The notes under the pieces were generated by a model. That model was given only the letters and a program-made list of their open reading frames with translations. It made no database searches and had not been told where the DNA came from. Positions 30,667-40,299 of a stretch of DNA of 64,000 nucleotides are shown here, in pieces. The DNA is taken from contig CAUYUJ010018467.1 in the NCBI GenBank assembly GCA_963575745.1, forward strand, positions 81,501 to 145,500, in the 5' to 3' direction. The position numbers and the translations under genes were made by a program. Source of the stretch: Prorocentrum cordatum. Lineage: Eukaryota > Sar > Dinophyceae > Prorocentrales > Prorocentraceae. Positions within the stretch are counted from its first letter, which is position 1; every line of letters begins with the position of its first letter.

Positions 30667-32608
30667 AACCCGCTTTGCCAGCCGATGAGCCGCCGTTGGT
30701 AGCGGCTGCCAGGGGCGACGCGAGACCAGGGAAGGCCCCCGACTCGCTGTCCAGCGGAAGCCGCGGGTCAGCCGTGGCGGCATGAGTAGCCGCAGCGCCC
30801 TGGGCGAGGGAGCGCCGGTAGCGCCATCGCGAGTGGGCGGTTATGACGACGGCACGCAAGTGTTCGTCGTCGGGGTTGGCTTCAGCAGCATTCATAGCTG
30901 CCTCGAGCGCGCGGGCGGCTGTCGCGACGTTGCGCGCGCGGCGGCCAGGGTTGGCTACGCCAGCACGCGCATCCGCGCGAAAGCGACTCCCCATGGCGGC
31001 GAGGGGAGCCCGAGCCGCGCGCTCGGGCAGCGGGAGAGGCGAAGCCTGCTGCGTCGGCGGGGGCGGTGGCCCCGCGCGGTCGCCGCCTCGGGAGCGAGAC
31101 CGCTTCGGGCGAGAGCCACGGGCTCGGGCACGAGCCTCGGGGGACACCGTCACCGCGGGGCCAGCTCGTACCGGAGGAGGCGGAGGCGGCGGAGGGGAAG
31201 CCCGCGCTGCAGGCGGGGCAGGCGGCCTCGGCGTAGGAGGGCGAGGGCACGCCTTGGGCCCCGCACGCGAAGTCCCCAGCACAGGCGGCGGAGCTGATGC
31301 GCGCCGCGTCGCCGGCCTCTTTGGTGGGCAGGCGCGGATCAAGCGCTCGGCCGCCGAAAGTGGGGGCGCTGAGGCCAACCCCGCCGTCTTGCCGGTGCTT
31401 CCTCCGCTGCTGGCCGCGCGCCTCGGGCCACGAGGCGAGCCGCGCCGCGAGGCGAACCCAGGGGGCGGACCCTGAGGCTCCGGCGGCTTCGGGTCGCGCG
31501 GGTCGCGCCCCCCGATCCCTCCGTATCGGTGCCGTACGGGTTGGGAGACTCTGAGCGGGGAAGCGGTCCGCCAGGCGAGGGTGAGGGCCCCTCGACGTCG
31601 CTCAGCCCTCGGCGCTCCGAGCGCGAGCGGCTGCGCCGGGGGCGATCCGACGCCTCTGGGCGGGCAGCGAACAGCCTCCGGTTGGCTGCTCGCCTGGCGG
31701 CGCCCACGGGCCGAGTGGGCGGACCCGCGGGGCCTTCCAAAGGAAGAACGGCCCCGCGGTGGGCGGCGGAGGCCGCCCGACGGCGCTGCTCGCGCCCGCC
31801 ATTCGGCCGAGCTGGGTCGTCCCGGCGGTGGCGCGACCGAGAGGCGCGCGCCTCGGAAGCTGCGGGGCGAGGGCCAAGCCGCTCTCGCGCGACGGGAGAA
31901 GGTAGGAGGCACCTCCTGGTCGGCGCGGGCGTGGGCCCGAGGGTCGGCGGCGAAGGCCGCTTCGCGCTGGTCCAGAGACGGGCCCCCGCGGGAGGGGATC
32001 CCAGCAGGCGCCCGCGCTGCAAGGACTTCACGCTCGGCGCGAGCCTGAACCTCGCCTCGGTGGGAAAGCCCCCTCAGCGTCGAATTGAACCGCCGAGCCA
32101 GCTCGTGAGGAGCTGTCCGAGGCTCGCCTCGGCTCTCCGCCTGCGCTGCGGCGGTGAGGCGGCGCACGTGGATGCGCTCAGCCATCCCCGTCGCCAGGTC
32201 CCGGCGAGCACGAGCCCTCGCAGCAGGGTCGCGCAGAGGGTCAGCGATGACAGCCCGCTGGATGGCGCTGCGTGCCTCCCTGATCTTCCCGAGGTTCGCT
32301 GCAGCATGCGATGCGACGTCCTCGGCCACCGCGAGCGCCTCCGACGCGGGCCTGGCCGACTGCGGCTCGGAGACCCCCGAGCGGCGAGTCGGAGGGCCCC
32401 CGGGGCCGTCCGTGAGCTGCGAGCCCGCGCGGATCTCGCTCCGCGCGGCGTGCGCACGATCGCTCAAGGCGTCGTCGAGGGAGGCCAGCATGTGAGCCAG
32501 GCCTACCGCCCGCCCGCCACGGCCTTTGCCTTTGCCCGCGGCGTGAGCCTTGGCCAACGCACGCGCCGCTGCGCCGCTCCCCGCGGCAGGGTCCGCACCG
32601 TCCGCCTC

Positions 32609-32788
32609 GGCCTGGGCGGCCTGGAGGAGAAAGTTCTTAGCGTCGCAGAACCTCCTCCAGCGGGTGAGGTCACCCGTAGGCTTGTCCGGGTGGAACCGGC
32701 TGGCCAGCACGCGGAACTGGCGCTGGATCGTGGAGGGTCCCGCGCCAGCACGGACCTGCAGCAGGCTGCGCGCAGCTGCAAACCGAGG
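32609..32788 (-). other. J-domain-like segment inside the DIRS-like element
   Basis: This is the span of the HPD-containing motif described in the parent frame. The helix II sequence RQFRVLASRF precedes HPDKPTGD, and a Trp/Phe-containing helix follows. J-domains recruit Hsp70 chaperones and occur in some viral proteins. I know of none as a standard part of DIRS elements. Confidence 0.6.
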
Positions 32789-33566
32789 GGCGGCAGCGGG
32801 GCGGCGGACGGCTCTAGCGTCCGAGCCTGTCACCCTTTTCGCTGCGCGCATCGAGGCCAGATCGCCGGGGCAGGGCACGGCGGCCAAAGTGGCCTGGCGC
32901 ATAGCGGCACCGGAAGCCGCATGCCCGGTGTCGTGGTCCGCCGCGCGCGCACCCTCCGCGCCAGAAGCCTCAGCGGCGGCTGCTGGCGCGGCGGGCGCGG
33001 CCGCGCGGCCGCGGTAGTCTCGCGCGCTGGTCGGCCCAGGGGGCCGAGGGGCGCCCGTGGAGGCGCCCTCGCTGGCAGCCGAGGCGCCGCGCGCCGAAGC
33101 AGCAGGCTCGGCGGCACCGTCGCTGCGGGCGGCCATGCCCCCCGGGCGCTCGGGAGCGCGGCCGCCCTCGCCAGTGCTCAAGGAGCCACTAAGCGGCTCT
33201 GCGGACAACGCAAGTAAGACTAACCGAGCCCACATGCAGGCAGGATAGCAGGAGGCGGCGTCGGCCTCCGCGATGATATCAAAGCGCGAGGGGTCCCCTC
33301 CCGAGAGGTCAGACAACCGGGCGGGCTCAACGCGGGAAGGGGGGCGAACTGAGCGACCTCGAGTCGGGTCGTCAGCGTGATGCACATCCGCAGGCACATA
33401 GAGTCCCCCCATATACAAGCCCCCTCCCAGGATGTAGGGGAGCGCTGTGCTGAGTTCATGGGACAATCCTGGGGAGCTGCCCCTGCCGTGCGCTGCCGCA
33501 CCCAAGGCGACTTGCGAATCCAAAAGCACAGCGACCCTGCTGTCAGGGGTGCGAATACAGCAATAC

Positions 33567-35112
33567 TTAACACAAACTCTTGTACACAGTGGTCTCAAGG
33601 ATGTTGATGTGACGGGGCACTCGGAACTGCCATTTATAGACCAAGCGGAGGCGCAGCGCCTCGCACAGTTCGGTGATCCACCGCGGCGCGACGGGGCGCT
33701 CCAGGGAGGGCATGCCTATCATCTGATGCCAGGCTGCTAGGGTCGCGCCCACCTCCTCGCCAGGCCGGCTCAGAACAGCAAGTAGACCATCGTCGTACAA
33801 GCGAGTGTGCCAGCCGCCGTGCTCAGAGCGGCGCCAGAGCTCCTTCGCTAATGGGGCGGCGACTCGGCTACTGACGACGCCGCCCCAGCAGAGCGAAGCG
33901 TCGGTACCAAAGACCTCGGGGTGATGCTGCGCCCGAAGGTCCGTCATAGCGACGAAGGCAAGGTAAGTGCACGCCTGAAGCTCGTCCCTGACCGAGGGTG
34001 GCAAAACGTACTCGGCGTCATCGTCAAGCGATGAAATAAACGCATAAATGCGCGTGCATAGGGAGAGCATGGGGCGGCGGTACAAAAACACTTGCACCCA
34101 GCAGCCCGTGAGCGAGCTAAGGAAAGCTCGGGTGCTGCGGCCAAGGTACACCTGAATTAGGGGGAAGGCGACACAGAGCGACCGTGCGCACGAGGGGGGC
34201 ACACACAATGCCTATGCGGCCTTCCACCTCGGCCCCCACTACCACGGTGTGGGACAGCCCTCTGGCGCGCTTGCCAGGGTGTTGGATCAGCCCCACACGC
34301 GGGTAGCCAGCATCGCATGCCTCGAACACGGCACGATCGCGACGCTCAGGGGAGTTGGGATGAGGAGCAGAACCCCGCCACGACAACTTCTGAAAGCCAG
34401 TGTGATCATCAATGTTAAGCATCTCCACATAGGGCCCACGCGGAAAAGGTTGTCTGTGGATCGCCTGCTCGTGCGAGCGGAGCGCTCCGAAGCTCCGCAG
34501 AACGCCCTCATGGGCGGAGTTCGCAATCTCCACTGCCATGTTGTCGCCCATAGCGAGGGCGTTGAGGCAAGGGCTGACATCGATCCCCTGGAGCTCGGGG
34601 CGCCAGGCACGAAAGGTCCGAAAGCGACTGCTCGGGGGGCGCACTCGCAGCGCGTTCCGCCTTGCCCGAGCAGGCGGCACCTGGAACGTGTAGTAGAATT
34701 CACGAAGGTCATCGCGTGACACAGCGAGCCACTCGCCTGGAGCCAACCCAAGGCGACAGAGCAGGAATCCCTGACCCAGCCGCTGAGTGCTGAACGAGAT
34801 GCTCTGACATCGACTGTTGGCCACGGTGGGGTTCAAGATCAGCCGATCGTGATGCTCGTCTTTGGGAACTCGACAGGCCCCGCAAGCCTCGTACCAGGTA
34901 AGGTCCGCCGTGGGGGTGAGGTAAAGAGCTCCACAAGAGTCCCATTTATCCAGAAGGGCCCAGGGCTCCGACTTGTCCATGTGCACCCGAGCGGGTGGCA
35001 CCCCGTCGGGCCATTCCTCTGGAGGCCGACGCATGATCTCAGGATCGTGAAAGGCAGCACGGACCAACGGGTCGGCAAGATACGGGGTGGGATCAAACGA
35101 AAGTGAATAATC
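33567..35112 (-). pseudogene. DIRS-like reverse transcriptase and start of RNase H
   Basis: The first part is in one register: DYSLSFDPTPYLADPLVRAA, ALLDKWDSCGALYLTPTADL, GEWLAVSRDDLREFYYTFQV (motif A), ALAMGDNMAVEIANSAHE (motif B region) and VEMLNIDDHTGF, whose IDD at about 34405-34413 is motif C. A one-base shift at the run of six G at 34194-34199 leads to the second part. That part reads VYLGRSTRAFLSSLTGCW, VFLYRRPMLSLCTRIYAFIS, VRDELQACTYLAFVAMTDLR and VFGTDASLCWGGVVSSRVAA, the first Asp strand of RNase H, ending with RVPRHINILETTVYKS. The catalytic Asp residues of both enzymes are kept. The frame before it (35113) ends with an in-frame TGA. Confidence 0.8.
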
Positions 35113-35930
35113 TCACTTGACGCGGTCCGCCCGGACCCGAAGGTCGAAGGGCTCGGCCTGAGTGGAGCCCCAGCCCGCCGCGGCAGCCAGCGAATCGACC
35201 AAGGGAGTCGCGCTGACGGGCAGGGTCCGCACGGGGGCGGGCACCTGCGAGGAAGAGGTGAAGGAGGCCTCTAGAGCTGCAACGTGGGTAGCCAGACCAC
35301 GGAGCGAGACCTCAGTGGAGTCGAACTCGGCAAAAGCCCGACCGAGGTCGCTCTTGCCACCGCGGGCAAGGCGAACTGCAATCCTGCACAAGCGTTCCAG
35401 ACGCTCGCGAATCCCCCCCCCTGGCAAGGGGCGACCGTTTCGCGGACCTGAGCTTCGGGGGGAGCGAAGCTAGGATGTCCCAGCGTCAGCCAGTTGAGAG
35501 CGACAACCGCATGCTGGGACAAGGTCCGCGCAGCCCGACGGATCCGCCAACTCTCCCGCGCCCGACCCACCAAGGAGGGAGGCGGCGGCAGAGCTGGGGC
35601 AGGTGGGCACGGCCACGGATCGCGGGGGGCTCGCTCATAAGAGGAGTCCCGAGCCGACGCGGAGAGAGAAGAGCGGGTAAAAGAGGCCAGCGAGCACCGA
35701 CTGCCCATCCCCGCCTGGGCAAGAGCAGCAGCCCAGTGGGTCGCGTCGATGTTGGCGCCAGTGGGGAGGCGCAGCAAGGCAGAGAGGTCCAGCACAAAGG
35801 GAGGCGGACCCCCAGCAGCCGAGGCAGACAGCATGCTGGGCGAGGTAGAGCCGATGACGGCAGAAGGAGCAGAAGGAGCCTCGGGGGCCAAGCGAGACTC
35901 ACCATGGCGGCGCGCGGGGCCCCCTGCAAG
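35113..35930 (-). pseudogene. N-terminal part of the DIRS-like pol protein
   Basis: A likely start is the ATG (35905) just after the 28-bp acceptor-like motif. The readable sense then moves to a frame with AAGGPPPFVLDLSALLRLPT, IDATHWAAALAQAGMGSR, RTLSQHAVVALNWLTLGHPS and FAPPEAQV, a conserved linker before DIRS-type RT. A shift at a run of nine C (35413-35421) leads to GGIRERLERLCRIAVRLA and STEVSLRGLATHVAALEA. A TGA at 35113-35115 then separates it from the RT in the same register. Whether the TGA ends a true gag-pol segment or is a mutation cannot be told from one copy. Confidence 0.55.
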
Positions 35931-35949
35931 GTCGTAACGACCCTGCTGG
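35922..35949 (-). promoter_or_regulatory. 28-bp repeated motif, copy 1 (acceptor-like)
   Basis: It matches 30639-30666 with a single A/G difference. On the coding strand it lies between the gag stop (36071) and the first ATG of the pol-like frame (35905). In one register both copies encode VTTLQG preceded by SR(A/V). The position between cistrons favours a regulatory or splice role over a peptide role. Confidence 0.4.
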
Positions 35950-36070
35950 GGCCCCCCGCGCCTACCACCGCGAGACCGCTCAGCCCAGAAGCGCCGCGCT
36001 GCGGCAACGGGCGTCTTGCCCGCCACCCACAGGCGCGTCCCTCCGCAAGCAGACGCGCCAGGCCCCGCCG

Positions 36071-37607
36071 CTACTTCTTGGGTGGCGGGGGCTTCTTGGA
36101 CGTCTTGGGCGCCCTGTGCTCCGCCTTGGGAGCTTTCGGCTGTGAGGGGGCCAGCTGCTGTCGGACAGCATGCAGCTCCCGCGTGTACTCCCCCTGGGCG
36201 GACAACCACCGCGGGTCCACCAGCTCCGAGAAAGGAGAGTGGACCTCCCGTCCTGCGTGCAGGGCGGCGGTCCTGGTCGGGGGATCCTCCAGCCCCGTCA
36301 GGAACCAGGATGCTCCCAGCCGTCCCTGGTCCCCTGCCGTCTGATCTACGAACATGCACTGACAGGCGATCAACGCGTGCACTCGATCCGCTCGTCCTTG
36401 TTCGGCCGCCCGCCAGAGCTCGGCACTGAGCCATGCCGTGTGGGTGAGCAGAGGGCGAAGTGCGGAGTTGGCCCCCGCCGGGCTGTGCTCGCGAAATTAT
36501 GTGAACATCGCGTGAGGCGTCAGATCCGCAGGGTCGACCCCCATTGCGAGGTTCGTCCGCATCAACGCCCTGATCTCGGGCCCGTGCTGGTCCAGCGTGT
36601 TCTGCCAATCCCGACGGCGGGCGATCCCTCGCATACCTGGATGCTGGGCGATGCCTCCGCTGCCGCTGCCGCCGTAGCTCGGCAGATTCTGAGCTGCCTC
36701 GCCCAACGGTCCCAAGAGCGGATGAGCGGAGGCCCGCGGGGCCCGCTGCTGTTGCTGAAGCGAGGCCTGCAGGCACTGCAGAGCCAGGCTCAGATCTGAC
36801 GCGGGGGGGGGCTCCCTGTAGCCCTTCCGACACCGCGGCGGCCGCCTCGGCGGCTACGCCACCTGTATGAGCGGCCAGGCCAGGCGGCAGCGGAGGCATG
36901 GGCGCTCTGGGAGGCGAGGCGCCTCCAGGCGGCTGGCCCCGCGCTGCTACCAAAGCAGAGGCGGGGGTGGGGCGCAGCTGGACGCGGCTGGGCACAGCGG
37001 GCGCTCGCCCTAGGATCTCGTCCATCATTGGGTCTTGCTCGGGGGAGACTTGCAGACCCACGCAGGCGGCCCCGTCTGCGAAGAGCTGGGGCGCGCCCGC
37101 TCGAGGAGGAACGCCAGCCCCTGGAGTGCCGAGCGGCGGACCATGCAACCTCGAGGCTTGATCGGCCATCATAGTGCGAATCTCGGCCTGGAGCTCGGCG
37201 CGAGTCAGGGGTGCGCCGTCCAGCTCGTCGAGCACGGGCTCCGCCACCCGTGCAGCGCGCTAGGCACGGCCGCGCCAGGGGGGGGGGGGGATGAGAAGGG
37301 CGCGACTTGCGCGCTTCGGCGCACCCCTCACGGCGCCAGCAAAAGGAGCTGGGGCCTCGGCCTCGGCGGCTTGAGAGGGCTCCGAATCTACCTCTAGCTC
37401 GGCGCCTCCCTCGTCGGCGGCGTGGCACGGAGACGCTCGAGAGGCACCTGGGAGAGGCTCTTCGCCCACGGCGAGCTCGGGCCCGTGAATGCGCAACCAG
37501 CCGTCCTTGAGCAGACGAACGCCTGACGGATGAAGCCAAGAGTCGCGCCCGCGGCTGGAGGCGAACGGCGCGCGCGTGACGCCGTCGGGCGGTGGCTCGG
37601 AAGGCAT
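36071..37607 (-). pseudogene. gag-like protein of the DIRS-like element, broken
   Basis: Coding-strand pieces: SRGRDSWLHPSGVRLLKDGW and IHGPELAVGEE, then a shift or stop around a run of 13 C (37278-37290) and TAG at 37260. LTRAELQAEIRTMMADQ and SPEQDPMMDEILGR follow, then a shift at nine C (36803-36811). Next come SDLSLALQCLQASLQQQQ and MRGIARRRDWQNTLDQHGPE, IRALMRTNLAMGVDPADLTP, then TAA at 36497-36499. The same register continues with WLSAELWRAAEQGRADRVHA, QGRLGASWFLTGLEDPP and WLSAQGEYTRELHAVRQQLA, and it ends in a Lys/Pro tail at 36071. No CCHC knuckle is visible. It is called gag by position and by its helical, basic character. Confidence 0.6.
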
Positions 37608-37718
37608 CGGCCCTGATGACCATACAAGAGGCGAAGAAGAGACGAGCCCCAGAGGGACCCGACGGGGCGCGCCCCGACCAGGCAGTGCCTGGGCTGCCCG
37701 AGGGCAGCAAAGGAGAAG

Positions 37719-38240
37719 CTAGTGCCCCTCGGCCCCAGTAGGGCGAGGGAGCACGTCAGGGCGGTAGCCCGCCGCCCTGGCCCGCGCCTCCGCGCGGCGC
37801 TCCCCGTAAACGGGGGCAGCAGGGGGTGCCCTGAGAGGATCCAGGCGCACTGCCAGCTGAGGCTGGGGAGCACGATGGCGCCCAACCCAGCAGCGGAGCG
37901 CAAGCGCTCCGACGTAGCAGCCGCCGCAACAGCAGCAAGCTGCGGTGGCCACCAGGGCGGCGACCACGCTGGAGAGCAGGAGGGGCGTAAGCCCACTGCT
38001 CAAGTCCACCGCCAGCCCGAGGCAGACGGCGGGCGGCGGAGGCCCAGGGGGCTGGGAAGGGCACGTGCCCCCTCCCCCGCCCTCGGGGCCCCAGCCGAGG
38101 GGCCAAGAGCTGCCCGCAGGGGGCAAGCCCTCGTCCCCCGGGAAGGGATAGCCAACGAGGCGCTCGTAGAGCACGCCCCGCAGCCGCTGGTAAGCGAGCA
38201 CCCCGAATCCTTGTGCGAGGTACTCGAGGGCTGCTTGCAT
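37719..38240 (-). CDS. Small putative membrane protein at the 5' end of the DIRS-like element
   Basis: A 173-codon frame that starts 47 bp inside repeat A1 (coding sense may begin earlier, at SAYEDARAGVSAEPPWR). A first-helix segment MQAALEYLAQGFGVLAYQRL is followed by GVLYERLVGYPFPGDEGLPP and a Pro/Gly-rich linker. One strongly hydrophobic segment follows (LTPLLLSSVVAALVATAACC) with a Cys cluster, then a basic C-terminus. That predicts one membrane span. It ends with TAG at 37719. DIRS elements normally lack a membrane protein, so this could be an extra cistron or the N-terminus of gag in another register. Confidence 0.45.
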   Translation of the reverse strand: MQAALEYLAQGFGVLAYQRLRGVLYERLVGYPFPGDEGLPPAGSSWPLGWGPEGGGGGTCPSQPPGPPPPAVCLGLAVDLSSGLTPLLLSSVVAALVATAACCCCGGCYVGALALRCWVGRHRAPQPQLAVRLDPLRAPPAAPVYGERRAEARARAAGYRPDVLPRPTGAEGH

Positions 38241-38286
38241 GCGCCAGGGGGGCTCGGCCGAAACGCCCGCGCGCGCGTCCTCGTAG

Positions 38287-38339
38287 GCCGAGAAGCTGAA
38301 GGACGCCTGCGGGGCGATCGCGGCGGGGATATGAGGAAG
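38287..38339 (-). repeat. Split direct repeat A1 (5' terminus)
   Basis: 53 bp matching A2 at 28231-28283 with one difference. It forms the 5' end of the element on the coding strand and abuts an AGG tract. Its coding-strand end CGCCCCGCAGG also looks like a splice acceptor upstream of the first frame. Confidence 0.9.
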
Positions 38340-38365
38340 GAGGAGGAGGAGGAGGAGGATGGGGA

Positions 38366-39230
38366 AAGGGGGGATGGATCATGAAAGAAGGAGCACGGGA
38401 GGATCGGTGGCGGCCGGGAGGAAAAAGTGCACAGAATTATGAAGACGGCAAATCTGATGTGCAGGAGGAGGAAGCTCAGTGCAAGGAAAATAATAAGAGG
38501 GAGCTCACAAGGAGAACAAGTTTGAGAAACAGCAGGAGACGGAGGAGAAGGAGGAGGACGAGAAGCTCTCCTATCTCATCCTCCTTTTCCTTTTCTACAT
38601 CCTCGCCTGTGCCCTCGTTACACGTCGTCACCCTCCTCCGTCTTGAAGGCACAGACAAGGTCACTGCAGAGACAGGATAGGAAGGTGTAACAACTTGATC
38701 TGCCTGTGGGCACTACAGCCGTGGTTCGGCAAAAAGGCTGAAAGAGCTCTCAAACATGACCATCGCGTCCCAAGTCGGACGACAGGGGTGAGCGAATCAA
38801 CCCACGCAACTGCTCCTCCCGACGCCAGATGCTCGCATGTATTTCATGAGACCTACCGCTCCTGGCCAGGCCAATGCTGAGCCCAGGAGCGGTGCACGCC
38901 CCCCTGGCTCGACACTGGAAGCATATACACCGATCGTGGGCCTGGGATAGGCCTGGCTGGGGGCGGTGATACATCCCCACCCCCACCGGGGGGAAACCTT
39001 GCCCCCGCTGGCCGACCTACCCTGGGTGGGTATGGGCGTCGTCTTCTCCGGGCTTCGCAGCCCCCATCCCAGCCTACAAACGGCGACGATAGGAGCGAAT
39101 AGCCCAGGGGCGGGCATCACACGCATTCGCCTGGGAGCCTCGCCGAAGGGACGGACCATCGGCGCTCCTGGATGGATGTGTTGCCCTCCCCTGGGCCATT
39201 CGCCCACATTGTCTCCTTGTATACTTAAAA
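38366..39230. other. Intergenic, no gene recognised
   Basis: Mixed-composition sequence right of the DIRS-like element. Short open frames are present but show no domain. Confidence 0.45.
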
Positions 39231-39326
39231 CTCACGTAACTGGTTTTCCTGGCGCCTCCCGGCGCTGGAGACGCCAAATGATCGAGCAAGCGACTGGCGT
39301 CGGGATCGATTCCAGCTGCATGCAGT
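39231..39326 (+). repeat. Dispersed repeat family R2, copy 1
   Basis: Shared with 40199-40295: CTCACGT, TTTTCC-GGCGC, CCGGCGC-GG, ATCGA and a CTGCATGCAG end. The copies are clearly diverged and about 97 bp long, in the same orientation. Confidence 0.6.
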
Positions 39327-39524
39327 AGTACTCATTCCCATGCACCCACCCCTAGCAACTGGGGATACGTCAAGCTGGAGTTTGGGGGACTCGAGTTTGC
39401 CGGTCGGGGCCGTGAAAAAACGACAGGACCAGTCTGCAGTCCTCATGGGACCACTCTGCGGGTGATGAAGAGCGTGTGGTTTGGGGCTTGCTGTTGAACG
39501 ATGAAGCACTCGAAATCAATTGGG

Positions 39525-39890
39525 CACGCATGGGACAACCATCGGAACAACCATCGGGGCAACAATCGAATCAAACATCGGGCCAAACATAGACGACCAT
39601 CGGACAACCGTCGGGACAAACATCGAGACAACCATTTGGACAACCACTGGGACAACCATCGGGACAGATATTGGGACAACCACCGGATCGCGGCAACCAT
39701 CGGGACAGCCAAGGGGTCAATCATCGAAACAAACATTATAATAACTGCTGGGACAACCATCGTGACAACCATCGTGACAAACATCGGGACAGCCAGCGGG
39801 ACAACAAAGAAGACAACCATCGGGAACACCATCGGGACAACCATGGGGACAGCCACCGGAACAGCCATCGGGCCAACGGGACACCCCGGG
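39525..39890. repeat. Degenerate 12-bp tandem repeat (ACAACCATCGGG type)
   Basis: About 30 degenerate units. The period is a multiple of three, so frames remain open and give His/Arg/Asn- or Thr/Ile/Gly-rich repeats that are not genes. Confidence 0.85.
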
Positions 39891-40198
39891 GCACGCCCCA
39901 ACGCACGCTCCAACCCCCAGGGCGCCTCTCCTTGTGGCGTGACCTTCGTGCAAGAACTCGCGCTGCTTCGCCTCGCCCGCACGCGCGTCACGCACGGAAT
40001 AAACTGGAACCGAAACCGGCGATGTCCAGGTTGGGGCACCACACGTCTCACTCCAGTCTCACCCCCCCCTCTGCAAGCATCTCACGACGATTGGACTGCC
40101 AGGGTCCACGTCGAGACCGCCACAAAGCGTTGGCAAACTCGAGCTCTGGTTCGGGCCGGGCGAAAGGGGGGATAACAAAGGGGGGGTTCGAGAATCAG

Positions 40199-40295
40199 CT
40201 CACGTGGCTGATTTTCCCGGCGCGTTCCGGCGCCGGGAGGCGCCCCTGTATCGAGGAATGGGCCCAGCGGCGGAACCGAAACCAACTGCATGCAG
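40199..40295 (+). repeat. Dispersed repeat family R2, copy 2
   Basis: The second copy of the R2 repeat (see 39231). It contains the hairpin CGGCGCGTTCCGGCGCCG. Confidence 0.6.
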
Positions 40296-40299
40296 CAGA

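Larger units (their letters stand above)
30290..33598 (-). pseudogene. DIRS-like RNase H end fused to a J-domain-containing region
   Basis: The long frame has 1,152 codons. Residues 17-85 are the C-terminal half of RNase H: PDSRVAVLLDSQVALGAAAH (catalytic Asp 27), PYILGGGLYMGGLYVPADVH and HADDPTRG. Its first half lies in another register upstream, so a frameshift near 33,570-33,595 separates them. After a low-complexity Ala/Pro/Gly linker, residues about 285-330 read PSTIQRQFRVLASRFHPDKP and then RWRRFCDAKNFLLQAAQAE. That is helix II, the HPD tripeptide (303-305, bases 32684-32692) and helix III of a J-domain, which activates Hsp70. The rest is Arg/Ala-rich and mostly low complexity, with a basic PRPRRKRRRAARAA run near the end. 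True coding leaves this frame near 30,300. Confidence 0.65.
28122..38339 (-). mobile_element. DIRS/PAT-like tyrosine-recombinase retrotransposon with split direct repeats
   Basis: About 10.2 kb. On the coding (minus) strand the order is A1 (38339-38287), frames for a membrane-type protein, gag, RT, RNase H, J-domain motif and tyrosine recombinase, then B1 (28361-28287), A2 (28283-28231) and B2 (28196-28122). The A1-ORFs-B1-A2-B2 arrangement is the split-direct-repeat structure known from the PAT and TOC1 elements of the DIRS order. These integrate as circles by a recombinase instead of an integrase. The A pair differs at 1 of 53 bases and the B pair at 1 of 75, suggesting fairly recent activity. 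The frames nevertheless contain stops and frameshifts, several of them at G/C homopolymers where sequence error is possible. Confidence 0.85.

Noticed and set aside
31339-33217. Alternative frames of 230-560 codons on both strands within the DIRS-like element
   Set aside because: They are GC-rich shadows of the minus-strand frame carrying RNase H and the J-domain. They show no domains of their own.
35922-35949. VTTLQG peptide shared by two frames as a 3C-type protease cleavage site
   Set aside because: The similarity is at DNA level over 28 bp, extends beyond the peptide and sits between cistrons. No such protease is present, so an acceptor or regulatory role is more likely.
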